The notes under the pieces are model-generated. The model ran no database searches. It was not told the origin of the DNA and worked only from the letters and a program-made list of their open reading frames with translations. From the NCBI RefSeq assembly GCF_009729205.1, contig NZ_VTHB01000001.1, positions 806,001 to 870,000 of the forward strand: a DNA stretch of 64,000 nucleotides, given 5' to 3'. A program made the position numbers and the translations under genes. Source of the stretch: Mycobacteroides sp. CBMA 271 (GTDB lineage: Bacteria > Actinomycetota > Actinomycetes > Mycobacteriales > Mycobacteriaceae). Below, one piece after another: positions 52,769 to 62,141 of this stretch; the first letter of the stretch is position 1, and each line of letters starts with the position of its first letter.

Positions 52769-53674
52769 TCAGGCCAGCACTATTGCGAGTGCCACAACAA
52801 CAATCCAGGCGACACCGAGTACCTGCAGGATTCGGTCACTGAACACAATCTCTTCGGGCTCACCGGCTGCTCCCGCATCGACATCGACGGCGTAACGGAA
52901 GATCGCCACAGTGACGGGAATCATCGACACCGTGAACCACGATCCGGCCTGTCCATCCCGCTCCAGCGCCCAAAGCCCATAGAAAACCACCACGGCGGTC
53001 GCGGACAGAGTCCACACGAACCGAAGGTAAGTCTGGGTGTAGTGCTCCAGCGCGCGGCGAATCTTGGCACCTGTGCGTTCAGCGAGTTGCAGCTCTGCAT
53101 AACGCTTTCCGGCGACCATAAACATGGATGCGAAAGCCATGACCAATAGGAACCACTGCGACAGCGGAATGCAGGTCGCCACACCACCGGCGATGGCGCG
53201 CAGCAGATACGCCGATGAGACGATGCACATATCAAGCACGACTTGATGTTTCAACCCAAAGCAATACATCAGCTGAACGACGAGATATACGCCCACTACC
53301 ACCGCCAGGGCCGGGGCGACAGCCATAGATACACCTAAGGACACCGCGGAGAGCACGAGTGCCACCATGTAGGCAGTAGTCGGCGTGATCACCCCGGCCG
53401 CGATAGGCCGGAACCGTTTAGTGGGGTGTGCGCGGTCGGCGTCGATGTCCTGGGCATCGTTGATCAGATAGATCGCAGACGCCGCCAAACTGAACACGAC
53501 AAAGGCCATAGCGGCTGCGGTGCAGACCCTTAGATAGTCGTAATGCACGGTGCCGCCCAGTGTGGCCAGCGGCGCGGCAACCACCAGGACGTTCTTGACC
53601 CACTGTCGCGGGCGCATGGCCCGGACGACGCCGGCGAGCATTTCCCCCAGTGTCCGATGCCGTTCTTCGTACAT
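52769..53674 (-). CDS. UbiA-type prenyltransferase, decaprenyl-phosphate phosphoribosyltransferase-like
   Basis: A 301-aa membrane protein with about eight hydrophobic segments, closely resembling Rv3806c (DprP/UbiA), which makes decaprenylphosphoryl-5-phosphoribose for arabinan. Shared blocks include MRPRQWVKNVLV, the Mg-binding NDAQDIDADRAHPTKRFRPIAAG, YCFGLKHQVVLD and GKRYAELQLAERTGAK. The housekeeping copy normally sits in the emb/glf locus, so this is probably a second one. The start overlaps the Nudix stop (TGATG). Confidence 0.88.
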   Translation of the reverse strand: MYEERHRTLGEMLAGVVRAMRPRQWVKNVLVVAAPLATLGGTVHYDYLRVCTAAAMAFVVFSLAASAIYLINDAQDIDADRAHPTKRFRPIAAGVITPTTAYMVALVLSAVSLGVSMAVAPALAVVVGVYLVVQLMYCFGLKHQVVLDMCIVSSAYLLRAIAGGVATCIPLSQWFLLVMAFASMFMVAGKRYAELQLAERTGAKIRRALEHYTQTYLRFVWTLSATAVVVFYGLWALERDGQAGSWFTVSMIPVTVAIFRYAVDVDAGAAGEPEEIVFSDRILQVLGVAWIVVVALAIVLA

Positions 53675-54405
53675 CACGGACGCACGCCACCAAGCTGTTG
53701 GCGCAGAGCAGAGATTCGCCCGGGCCAGATGTCAAAGCTGCCGTCCGCGGTCCACGGCTCTTCCCAACCCGCGGCGCGGATGACGGCCGCGAGCACCCAC
53801 GCAGTGAATCCCCAGATGACCACATCGTCGATCCGAAACACTGGCGTAGCCCACCGTGAGCCCAGTCCTCCCCATCGAAGGGCAGTGCGGTTGGCTGGGT
53901 CGATAAGCCGAGCCAGCGGCACATGAAGGACCTCAGCCGTCTCGGCGGGATCGACAACGGCGGTCGGAGTGACCGCCGTCCAGTTCGCGATCACGGGCGT
54001 CACGAGGTAGGGGAACGGGATGAGCGCGCAGCTGTCGAGCACCGCAATTGGCTCTACACCAACCGGATCCAAGCCCACCTCTTCGTGTGCCTCGCGTAGC
54101 GCCGTGGCTATCGGAGACTTGTCGTCGGCCTCGGCGAATCCGCCGGGGAACGCAATCTCCCGAGGACCGCGCCTCAGCGCTTCGGAACGGCGCACCAACA
54201 GAACATCCGCGTCATCGGGCAGTCCACGCCGCACCGGGTGCGCTGTGCCGCTCAGCAAGACCAGAACGGCGGCATGGCGGCGCGTCCTCCGCCGCCCCAA
54301 TCCGCAGAAAGGGGTTCGCAGCGCAGCCGACGCACATTCGGCGTCGGTCACCAGCATCTGCAACCAAGGGGGAACCAGGCTCGAGCGCACGACAACCTCC
54401 GACAT
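53674..54405 (-). CDS. Nudix hydrolase, CoA-pyrophosphatase-like
   Basis: A 243-aa Nudix protein. The Nudix box runs from GGFAEADD to REAHEEVGLD; the catalytic Glu pair in REAHEEVG is intact, while the first acidic position is Asp instead of Glu. The preceding FPGG and the region RRSEALRRGPREIAFPGGF fit CoA diphosphatases (NUDT7/Rv3672c type). It is translationally coupled to the UbiA-like gene, so a prenyl- or sugar-diphosphate substrate is also possible. Confidence 0.85.
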   Translation of the reverse strand: MSEVVVRSSLVPPWLQMLVTDAECASAALRTPFCGLGRRRTRRHAAVLVLLSGTAHPVRRGLPDDADVLLVRRSEALRRGPREIAFPGGFAEADDKSPIATALREAHEEVGLDPVGVEPIAVLDSCALIPFPYLVTPVIANWTAVTPTAVVDPAETAEVLHVPLARLIDPANRTALRWGGLGSRWATPVFRIDDVVIWGFTAWVLAAVIRAAGWEEPWTADGSFDIWPGRISALRQQLGGVRP

Positions 54406-54513
54406 CTCCGGCCTTCACCCCTCACGCTGGCCGCGCGCAGACCCGCGACCCCAGCGGTACTAGCTCATAGATATCATATGTTTGTCTCGCAGGATTCTGC
54501 AATTCTCAGCTTA

Positions 54514-54528
54514 TCGACATTATGTCGA
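54514..54528. promoter_or_regulatory. 15-bp palindrome in an AT-rich promoter region
   Basis: TCGACAT-T-ATGTCGA is perfect and is nested within a wider dyad (TGTCTCG at 54483-54489, CGAGACA at 54526-54532). The surrounding 54460-54550 is markedly AT-rich for this genome. It precedes the first SDR gene of the P450 cluster. An 8-mer, TATGTCGA, is shared with the promoter at 63889-63896. Confidence 0.5.
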
Positions 54529-54580
54529 GACATTTTTATTGAAATATCTCATCGCTGTGTGGCAGAGTCTGAGGATGCCG

Positions 54581-55441
54581 ATGACGCAGAGCGCCGTCTC
54601 ATCACCGACACCCTTGATCAATCGCCTGGCCCGACATGCCATATCCAGACCTCGGTCCAACGGGTACGACGAATCGCCGCTACCAGGATTGAAAGTCATG
54701 CTGACCGGAGCGTCTTCGGGCATCGGCGAGATGGCGGCGCAACTGCTCGCCGATCAAGGCGCTGAGGTCATCATGGTCGCTCGCCGCCGGCCCGAGCTTG
54801 AAGCGCTGCAGGAGAAGATCGCCGGCACCGGAGGGGTGTCCCACTGGTATTGCGCCGACCTGTCTGACTCCGGTGCGCGCGAAGATCTCATCACACGAAT
54901 CATCGCCGAGCACGGCACACCTGATGTGCTCGTCAACAACGCCGCCCGGTCGATTCGCCGCAGTATCGGTGACGCAGTGGGCCGCTTCCACGACTACGAG
55001 CGCACGATGGCGCTGAACTACTTTGGGCCGGTCCAACTCACGCTGGGGCTTCTGCCGGGTATGCGCGAGCGCGGATCTGGCCACATCGTCAACGTGTCCA
55101 CCACGGCCGCACTCATCGGGCTCGCACCCAGATACTCCGCCTACGCCGCCTCAAAACGGGCGCTCGGCGTCTTCGGGCGGACCCTGTCTGCGGAGCTGGG
55201 CCGCGAAAACATCATGGTGACCACCCTGTACTACCCGCTCGTCCGAACACCAATGGCCGCGCCAACCCCGAAATATGCCAACAGGCCCTCACTTTCAGCC
55301 GCCGAAGCGGCGGAATGGATCGTGCACGCCATCCGCAAGCGCCCCGCACAAGTCTCACCGCGCGCCGCCCGAGGGCTCGGATTCGTCACCGCATTGGTCC
55401 CGGACGCAACGCTGGCACAGGCGATGGTGCGCGGAACCTAG
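54581..55441 (+). CDS. short-chain dehydrogenase/reductase
   Basis: A 286-aa SDR: cofactor motif TGASSGIGEMAA, an Arg-rich beta-2 end (VARRRPE, favouring NADP), NNAA, catalytic Ser in NVSTTAAL and YAASK. ATG 54581 was chosen because GAGG is 6 nt upstream. It opens a set of three adjacent rightward SDR genes. Its C terminus (IVHAIRKRPAQVSPRAARGLG) resembles SDRs beside acyl-lipid enzymes in mycobacteria. Substrate unknown. Confidence 0.86.
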   Translation: MTQSAVSSPTPLINRLARHAISRPRSNGYDESPLPGLKVMLTGASSGIGEMAAQLLADQGAEVIMVARRRPELEALQEKIAGTGGVSHWYCADLSDSGAREDLITRIIAEHGTPDVLVNNAARSIRRSIGDAVGRFHDYERTMALNYFGPVQLTLGLLPGMRERGSGHIVNVSTTAALIGLAPRYSAYAASKRALGVFGRTLSAELGRENIMVTTLYYPLVRTPMAAPTPKYANRPSLSAAEAAEWIVHAIRKRPAQVSPRAARGLGFVTALVPDATLAQAMVRGT

Positions 55442-55497
55442 CCCCACTGCCCACTCCTACAGACTCCTCACCACCCCGAACCCCTTGGAGGACAACC

Positions 55498-56397
55498 TTG
55501 ACCACAATGAATCCCGCACCCGACCTAACCGGACAAACCGTCGTCATCACCGGGGCCAACGGAGGTCTCGGCGCGCAGATCGCCGCACTAGCCGCATCCC
55601 GCAACGCGCGGGTGATCCTGGCCTGCCGCAACATCGTCACCGCCCAGGCCGTTGCCGGTAAAATCGGCGGCAACACAGTTGTCGAGCGGCTCGACCTCTC
55701 GGACCTGGCGTCGGTACGAGCATTCGCCGAGCGCGTCGACGAACCCATCGACGTGCTCATCAACAACGCGGGCATCATGAACGTGCCGTACGGCGTCACC
55801 GCAGACGGATTCGAAAGCACCTTCGGGACAAATCATCTGGGCCACTTCGTACTAACTGGCCTACTGCTGGAACGCATTCGCGCGCGGGTGGTCACGGTGT
55901 CCAGCGTTGCCCATCTCGGAGCCACCCGCAGCAGTCTGGCGGACCCACTGTTCCGGAACCACCTGTACCGGCGCGCGATCGCCTACGCCAACTCCAAGGC
56001 CGCCAACCTGATGTTCGCCCGGGAACTGAACCGTCGACTGGTTTCCTCAGGCTCGCCGGTCATCTCGATCGCCGCGCATCCCGGGGTGGTTTCCACAGGC
56101 CTGTATGACCACAGTTCACTGGCGCTGTTACAGCGGCTGAAACCTCTGGTCACCGCCCTCGGCGGCACTCTGGCCGAAGGAATGGCGCCCATCGTTCACG
56201 CCGGGTTCGGCGACGGTGTGCGCGGCGGCGAATTCTACGGCCCACGTTTCGGATACCGAGGCAGGAAGGTCGTACATTCCGTGTCGAGCCGGCTTTCGCG
56301 CAACCATGAACAGGCGCAGCGACTCTGGACGTTCTCCGAGGAACTCTCCGGCATCCGCTACCCGCTGTCGGCACTCACCAAGAGCAACCAATCGTGA
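55498..56397 (+). CDS. short-chain dehydrogenase/reductase, retinol-dehydrogenase-like
   Basis: A 299-aa SDR: TGANGGLGAQIA, Arg in LACRN, NNAGIMNVPYG, catalytic Ser in TVSSVAHLG and YANSKAAN. The GLG in the cofactor loop and the YxxSK motif fit the retinol-dehydrogenase-like group, which acts on long isoprenoid or alkyl alcohols. TTG 55498 (GGAGG 6 nt upstream) is preferred to ATG 55507. Its stop overlaps the next GTG start by 4 bp. Confidence 0.87.
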   Translation: MTTMNPAPDLTGQTVVITGANGGLGAQIAALAASRNARVILACRNIVTAQAVAGKIGGNTVVERLDLSDLASVRAFAERVDEPIDVLINNAGIMNVPYGVTADGFESTFGTNHLGHFVLTGLLLERIRARVVTVSSVAHLGATRSSLADPLFRNHLYRRAIAYANSKAANLMFARELNRRLVSSGSPVISIAAHPGVVSTGLYDHSSLALLQRLKPLVTALGGTLAEGMAPIVHAGFGDGVRGGEFYGPRFGYRGRKVVHSVSSRLSRNHEQAQRLWTFSEELSGIRYPLSALTKSNQS

Positions 56398-57221
56398 GAT
56401 CCGCCTATCGGCGTGGCGCCGCCGGTAAAACCATTGCGATCACCGGCGCGGCTCGCGGGATCGGATTCGCCACCGCCAAGGCGTTAACGGACGCTCGTGC
56501 GAAGGTCGTCATCGGCGATATCGACTCCGATGCGGTCAACAAAGCCGCCGCCGATCTGGGCATCTCCGGAGTGCATCTCGATGTCACACAAAAGGACTCG
56601 TTCTCAGCATTTCTCGATCACGCCGAGGCCGAGAACGGGCCGCTGGACGTGCTGGTCAACAACGCAGGAATCATGCCGACCGGGCCCTTCCTCGACTACC
56701 GCGAGCAACTGATCCGGCGCACCATTGATATCGACCTGGTGGGCGTCATCCTCGGCACACAGCTGGCCGCAGAGCGCATGGTCGCACGCCGCAGTGGCCA
56801 TATCGTCAATATCGCATCTATTGCGGGCCGTGTTCCCGCGCCCGGGCTAGCGATCTACAACGCCGCAAAGTTCGGCGCCATCGGCTTCAGCGAAGCCGTC
56901 AGCGCCGAACTAGAACCACACAATGTGTGCGTCTCCACGGTGCAGCCCAGTCACACCGCCACCGAACTCATCGACGGTTTGACAAGCCCAGGCGTCATGG
57001 TCGCGAGCCCTGAGCAGGTTGCCCGCACCATCATGAAAGTTATTCACACACAACAACTTCACGCATATCCCACAATTGGGTTGGGTGCCGTCTCTCTCAT
57101 GGGTCCGGTACCAGGTCGCCTCAAGCGTCAACTCTTGAAGACTCGGCTGTACCGCAGCCTGTTCCTGGTTGCCGATACCGAAAAACGCAAAGACTACGAC
57201 GCCCGCATCGCGCGGAGTTAA
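56394..57221 (+). CDS. short-chain dehydrogenase/reductase (Rv3057c-like)
   Basis: A 275-aa SDR: TGAARGIGFATAKAL, Asp in IGDIDSD (NAD preference), NNAGIMPTG, catalytic Ser in NIASIAGR and YNAAK. GTG 56394 overlaps the upstream stop (GTGA). In M. tuberculosis a similar SDR (Rv3057c) sits next to cyp136, as here within 5 kb. The gene is convergent with the MenJ-like reductase, 4 nt away. Confidence 0.87.
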   Translation: MRSAYRRGAAGKTIAITGAARGIGFATAKALTDARAKVVIGDIDSDAVNKAAADLGISGVHLDVTQKDSFSAFLDHAEAENGPLDVLVNNAGIMPTGPFLDYREQLIRRTIDIDLVGVILGTQLAAERMVARRSGHIVNIASIAGRVPAPGLAIYNAAKFGAIGFSEAVSAELEPHNVCVSTVQPSHTATELIDGLTSPGVMVASPEQVARTIMKVIHTQQLHAYPTIGLGAVSLMGPVPGRLKRQLLKTRLYRSLFLVADTEKRKDYDARIARS

Positions 57222-57225
57222 GGGC

Positions 57226-58590
57226 TCAGCGGCGTCTCCCAGGACCGTTGAGCAGAGGAAACTCATGCGACGGCGTCAGGAACGGACGCCGCTCCTCTTG
57301 ACGCTGCGCCAGTGAACCGCCAATCCTGGCCAGCCGCACCGGCAGATCATTATCGGCCGGTCCTACGAGATTGGACATCAATCTGATGCCAGTCGACATC
57401 ACACGGCGCGATTTCATGAGGTGCTGACCGACTCCGTTCATCGCCCACGGCTTGAAGAAGCCTCGCGCGAACCGTCGGGTCGCCGCGAACATCGGCCCAT
57501 ACTCGTAGTTCAACCTATGTGGCCACGTGACGCTATGGTCCGCCTCATCGAGATGTTCGACGGCAAATCGACCCGTCTCCAGCGCATAGTCGATACCCTC
57601 TCCGGTGAAGGGGTTTACACAACCGGCTGCGTCACCTAGCAACATCCAATTGCGCCCGGCGACATGAGACACCGCTCCACCCAGTGGCAACAGAGCAGAC
57701 TTGACCTGCATGGGTGAGCCCAGCAGCCCGAACTCGTCGCGAACGCCAGCCACATACTTGTCCAACAGCGGCAACAAGCCTAAGTGCAGCTCGTGGTTCC
57801 TGGCCGAGTAGGCGATGACACCGACATTGACGAGCGGATCGGACCCAACGTCTATGTGACCGTTTCCCTGCGAGTGACCGAGCGGAAATATCCACCCGTA
57901 TCCCGGCAACGTGGTCCCGTCCGGCATCTCTGGACCAAGATGCGCGACAAGCCAATCCGAAGGTCGGTCGGTGCGCATGAAGGCGCGCATCGCCGTACCA
58001 TAGACGCTCTCACGGTGCCACTGGCGCCCCAACAAGGCCCCGAACTTCGACCGAACCCCGTCTGCGACGAGCACAGTGCGCACCGAAACTTTCACGGGGC
58101 GATCATCAACACCGTCAGATGCTGGCCGCAGCTCGACACCGGCCACCCGGTCTCCGTCGAAAGACACGGCGGTCGCGCGGTATCCGAACAAGGTGCGGGT
58201 GCCTGATTCCGCGGCCACTTGCACCAACCGACGATCGAGCTCTGTCCGGGTGATCACGCTTCCGTAGTTGGGGAAAGAACGACCATTCCAGGGCAGCGGA
58301 TGATCCCGACCCCAACCGTGCACGTGCAGTCCCCTTGTCACCGGATGCTCGAGTACCCATTCGGATAGCCCCAGCAGGTTCAGCTCTGCGACCGCGCGAG
58401 GCGTCAGTCCGTCACCGCACGTCTTGTCCCGGGGGAACTGTGCCATGTCGACGAGCAGGACATCACGTCCGGCGCGGGCGGCCCAGGCGGCGGCCGAAGC
58501 ACCTGATGGGCCCGCCCCGACCACCAACACATCCGCTTTCAACTCCTTGTCGACAGGTTCGGTACCCGCATTCACCCAAGACTCGTCCAT
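57226..58590 (-). CDS. second MenJ-like geranylgeranyl reductase family flavoprotein
   Basis: A 454-aa protein paralogous to menJ at 41658: FAD loop VLVVGAGPSGASAAAW, FPRDKTCGDGLTPRAV, VADGVRS and GDAAGCVNPFTGEGIDY are nearly identical. It is 45 residues longer, partly by an insert after GWIFPLGHSQGNG. ATG 58590 has AAAGGA upstream. Such reductases saturate isoprenoid double bonds; the SDR/P450 surroundings suggest a polyprenol or terpenoid rather than menaquinone. It is divergent from the acyl-CoA ligase. Confidence 0.88.
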   Translation of the reverse strand: MDESWVNAGTEPVDKELKADVLVVGAGPSGASAAAWAARAGRDVLLVDMAQFPRDKTCGDGLTPRAVAELNLLGLSEWVLEHPVTRGLHVHGWGRDHPLPWNGRSFPNYGSVITRTELDRRLVQVAAESGTRTLFGYRATAVSFDGDRVAGVELRPASDGVDDRPVKVSVRTVLVADGVRSKFGALLGRQWHRESVYGTAMRAFMRTDRPSDWLVAHLGPEMPDGTTLPGYGWIFPLGHSQGNGHIDVGSDPLVNVGVIAYSARNHELHLGLLPLLDKYVAGVRDEFGLLGSPMQVKSALLPLGGAVSHVAGRNWMLLGDAAGCVNPFTGEGIDYALETGRFAVEHLDEADHSVTWPHRLNYEYGPMFAATRRFARGFFKPWAMNGVGQHLMKSRRVMSTGIRLMSNLVGPADNDLPVRLARIGGSLAQRQEERRPFLTPSHEFPLLNGPGRRR

Positions 58591-58863
58591 GACATCCTTT
58601 CCCGGCAGGCGCACACGATGATACGCAGAACTGTAAACGTTCCTACCCCAACGGTTCGAGATTCGAGGATCGCAAACCGACAACATCTCGAAGAACACCG
58701 GATCTACATGCATTTTTGTCTCCACCAACCTTATGCATTTCCACCCGACTGCGGCCAATTATCTCGACTCGCCAATTAGGCTCGTGATATGTTCTTTCCA
58801 ATCTGTTGCATCGGACGGCGGCCTGGGTGCTGCCGAGCACCCGGGAGGAGCGAGGCAGGCCAC

Positions 58864-60537
58864 ATGGGCGGTGTCGTACGCACGGTTTGGTCCGAAATTG
58901 CACGAGAGTGCCGCGGGCTGCAAGTTTTGAGATCAGCCGGTGCATTCCCCGCACCGCGGACTGTTCCCGCCATGATTTGGGAGGCAATCCAGAGCGGACC
59001 CGCCGCCGGGGGCGCCATACTGGGCCACCTGCACGGAGACCGACTGGCGATCATCGATCCCGAGGGCGCCCTGACCTACCGCGAGCTCGGGGCAAGCTGC
59101 TCAGCCGCGACCATCGGACTTCGCTCGATACTGCGCCCGGATGATCGCCCCGTCATCGCGATGATGACCCGGAACAGCCGTCACACTTTCATCGGCCTGG
59201 TGAGCGCGATCGGGGTCGGAGCCAAGGTGATCGCAATGAACACCGACATGAGCGGCAAGCAGATCGACGAGGTCTGCACCCGCGAGGGCGTGCAACTACT
59301 GATCCACGACGAGACCTTCAGTGAGCGCCTGCACGCACTTGATCCGCGTGTGACCCGACTGATCGCGGCGCGGAGCACTCCGGGTCGCCGAGACGACGAC
59401 CTGGCTGCACTCATCGCTCTGGCGCCGGCGGGCCGCCCGAAACGCCCGAAACACATACCGCAGATGGTGATCCTCACTAGTGGAAGCACCGGTGCGCCAA
59501 AGGGAAGCAGCCGTACCGGTGGAAACGGCCAACGTCCGTCCGTAGCCGCCGGAGCCGGCTTCTTCGAGAAGATTCCGTTCCGCCCTGACGATGTCGTATT
59601 CCTCGCTCCGCCGGTCTATCACGGCTGGGGCGCGATTTGTGCCGGCTCAGCTCTGGCCCTCGGCGCGACCTTGGTACTCGAACCGAGCTTCGATGCCGCC
59701 AACGCTGTGGAGCTCATTGCGAAACATCGCTGTACCGCACTGATCATGGTGCCCACCATGATTCGCAGGCTGCTCGCCCTCGGGCATGAGGCACTGGCGC
59801 CAATCGATCACACGGCAATCCGCATCATCGGGTCCGGCGGCGCGCGGCTCGAAGGATCACTCGTGGAGGCGGTGCGTGAGGAGTTCGGTTCGGTCCTGCA
59901 TAACCTGTATGGCGCTACGGAGGCCGCGTTCATCAGTATTGCCACCCCCCGCGACTTGATCGCCGATCCGGAGTCGGCCGGCTCACCACCGACCGGTGTG
60001 ACCGTGAAGATCTATGCGGGCGCCACCGAGGCCGCCGTCGGTGAAGTTGGCGATATCTACGTCGGGAGCTTCATGACCTCACCCCAGTACACCGACGGTC
60101 GACGCAAGGAGACCAAGGGAAACCTGCTCAAGACCGGTGATACCGGTTACTTCAACGAATTTGGCCGGCTCTTCGTCATCGGACGCAGCGACGGGATGAT
60201 CGTATCCGGAGGCGAAAACGTGTTTCCCGAGGAAGTCGAGGGCACACTGCTGGCGCACCCCGGTATCAAAGACGCCAAGGTAGTACCGGTGCCGGACGCG
60301 GACTTTGGCCAGCGACTCAAGGCGTACGTGGTGCTGGCCGGCGAACCCGGGCCCAGTCCAGAAGATATCAAAACCTATGTGTCACAGGAGTTGTCGCGGT
60401 CGCGGGTGCCACGAGACGTTGTCTACGTCGCCGACCTGAAACGCACGGGAACCGGAAAAGTCACCAAGTCCACACTCGACGAGCTCGATGATCGGCAGGC
60501 CGCAGCCGACCTGTCCACTCGCGAGGCGAAGGCGTAA
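58864..60537 (+). CDS. AMP-binding acyl-CoA ligase (FadD-like)
   Basis: A 557-aa adenylating enzyme: P-loop ILTSGSTGAPKGSS, LYGATEAAF, KTGDTGYFNEFGRLFVIGR and the hinge/C-terminal GTGKVTKS with the catalytic Lys. The usual TTG-type loop is followed by a short Gly-rich insert. ATG 58864 is chosen with GGAGGAG upstream; the frame runs to 58789 without family similarity. It activates a carboxylic acid, presumably a product of the next gene, an aldehyde dehydrogenase that starts 10 nt after. Confidence 0.88.
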   Translation: MGGVVRTVWSEIARECRGLQVLRSAGAFPAPRTVPAMIWEAIQSGPAAGGAILGHLHGDRLAIIDPEGALTYRELGASCSAATIGLRSILRPDDRPVIAMMTRNSRHTFIGLVSAIGVGAKVIAMNTDMSGKQIDEVCTREGVQLLIHDETFSERLHALDPRVTRLIAARSTPGRRDDDLAALIALAPAGRPKRPKHIPQMVILTSGSTGAPKGSSRTGGNGQRPSVAAGAGFFEKIPFRPDDVVFLAPPVYHGWGAICAGSALALGATLVLEPSFDAANAVELIAKHRCTALIMVPTMIRRLLALGHEALAPIDHTAIRIIGSGGARLEGSLVEAVREEFGSVLHNLYGATEAAFISIATPRDLIADPESAGSPPTGVTVKIYAGATEAAVGEVGDIYVGSFMTSPQYTDGRRKETKGNLLKTGDTGYFNEFGRLFVIGRSDGMIVSGGENVFPEEVEGTLLAHPGIKDAKVVPVPDADFGQRLKAYVVLAGEPGPSPEDIKTYVSQELSRSRVPRDVVYVADLKRTGTGKVTKSTLDELDDRQAAADLSTREAKA

Positions 60538-60546
60538 GGAGAACGC

Positions 60547-62013
60547 ATGATCGTGACTGAGCCAACCCTGACCATTCCGAACGACACAACCACGCCAAGC
60601 CTCGACGCCTTGTTGCAGGCACAGAAGGACGCCTTCCTGCGCGATGGTGCGCCCGACATCGCAACCCGCCGAGACCGCCTCGTACGACTGCAAGATGCAC
60701 TGACCAGCCACGCGGAACAACTGGCCACCGCGATCGACGCAGACTTCGGCACTAGGTCCCGGGCAATGTCGTTGGCGGGCGATGTGATGTATACCGTCGG
60801 CGAAATCGCCGAGCTGCGTGCATTTCTACCGAAATGGGTAAAGGCCGAGACACCGCATTCCCTGCGACGTGCGATAGGCCTCTCTCAGGAGATCAGATCC
60901 ACTCCCTTGGGTGTTGTTGGAGTCGCCGGACCATGGAACTTCCCTGTCCAGCTGTCCATGGTGCCTGCCGCGGGCGCCATTGCCGCCGGTAACCGCGTGA
61001 TGATTCGCCCGTCATCGGTCACGCGCCGCACCGGCGAGGTGTTGGCCGAGGCGGTCGCCAAGTACTTCGATCCCACCGAAGTGTGCGTAATCACCGCCGA
61101 ATACGGCCCGGGATCGGCGTTTTCGAGGCTGCCATTTGATTCGTTCTTCTTTACCGGCTCACCAGAAATCGGGCGCGAAGTGGCTCGGGACTGCGCCGCT
61201 AACCTGGTGCCGGTCGCGCTCGAGTTGGGCGGCAAGAACCCCGTAGTCGTGGATGCTGACGCCAATATTGGCCGCGTGGCCCGTCGCATCGCCGCCGCCA
61301 AACTTGTGAACAGTGGACAAGTGTGCCTGAGTCCGGACTATGTATTCGTCCCGACCAAGCTGCTCCCGGATTTCGTCGCGCGTGTCCTGGAGGCCTGGCA
61401 GCACGCATGCCCGCAGATCCTCGAGAATCGGGACTACACATCAATCATCAACGATGCGAACTACAGCCGGATTGTCTGCCATATCGAGGATGCCCGCGAG
61501 CTCGGCGCGACGGTTCACCAGTGCATCCCGCAACGCGAGAATCTTCCCGATCGGGAATCGAGGAAGATTCCCCCCACCATGATCACCGGCTTGGCGCCCG
61601 GTATGACAATCGAGGAAGACGAGATATTCGGCCCCGTCTTATCGCTCTATACCTACGACAATATCGACGACGTCATCACCTTCATCAACGACCGCCCCTG
61701 TCCGCTGACAATGTATTGGTACGGGCCCGATAATGAACGCAAGCAGGCGTTGATTGACCGCACCCGGAGCGGTTCGGTCAACTCCAATGAGTTCATGCTG
61801 CACATGATGCCGACTGCGGACATGCCATTCGGCGGGGTGGGAAACAGCGGGTACGGCTACTACCACGGCAAGTACAGCATCCAGACCTTCTCGCACGCCC
61901 GTGCGCTAGTCACATACCGCGGCCCGATCTCCTTCAGTCCTCTCATGACACCACGGATGATGGCCAAGTCAACCCGGCTGTTCTCCGGCCTGCTGCGACT
62001 CATACGCCAATAG
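60547..62013 (+). CDS. aldehyde dehydrogenase (class 3-like)
   Basis: A 488-aa ALDH: GVVGVAGPWNFPVQLSMVPA, FFFTGSPEIGREVARD, catalytic Glu in ALELGGKNPVVV and catalytic Cys in NSGQVCLSPDYVF. It ends MPFGGVGNSGYGYYHGKYS, like coniferyl/fatty aldehyde dehydrogenases that use NAD(P). AAGGAG precedes ATG 60547. Together with the ligase it would turn an aldehyde into acid and then acyl-CoA. Confidence 0.92.
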   Translation: MIVTEPTLTIPNDTTTPSLDALLQAQKDAFLRDGAPDIATRRDRLVRLQDALTSHAEQLATAIDADFGTRSRAMSLAGDVMYTVGEIAELRAFLPKWVKAETPHSLRRAIGLSQEIRSTPLGVVGVAGPWNFPVQLSMVPAAGAIAAGNRVMIRPSSVTRRTGEVLAEAVAKYFDPTEVCVITAEYGPGSAFSRLPFDSFFFTGSPEIGREVARDCAANLVPVALELGGKNPVVVDADANIGRVARRIAAAKLVNSGQVCLSPDYVFVPTKLLPDFVARVLEAWQHACPQILENRDYTSIINDANYSRIVCHIEDARELGATVHQCIPQRENLPDRESRKIPPTMITGLAPGMTIEEDEIFGPVLSLYTYDNIDDVITFINDRPCPLTMYWYGPDNERKQALIDRTRSGSVNSNEFMLHMMPTADMPFGGVGNSGYGYYHGKYSIQTFSHARALVTYRGPISFSPLMTPRMMAKSTRLFSGLLRLIRQ

Positions 62014-62059
62014 CGTTAGGGCCATGAGATTCTCGCGGACGAAACACCCTACGAAACAA

Positions 62060-62079
62060 AACTTGATACCCGTCAAGTT
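62060..62079. promoter_or_regulatory. 20-bp inverted repeat upstream of the P450 gene
   Basis: AACTTGA-TACCCG-TCAAGTT is a perfect 7-bp-arm dyad, 62 nt before ATG 62142, in the only sizeable gap of the ligase-ALDH-P450 run. It suggests separate control of the P450, possibly by a TetR protein encoded elsewhere. Confidence 0.5.
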
Positions 62080-62141
62080 CTGTGGCGAAGATGATCTAGA
62101 GCACATCGACGTGCTCGCTGCAAGCGAAGGAGCCGTGCCCC

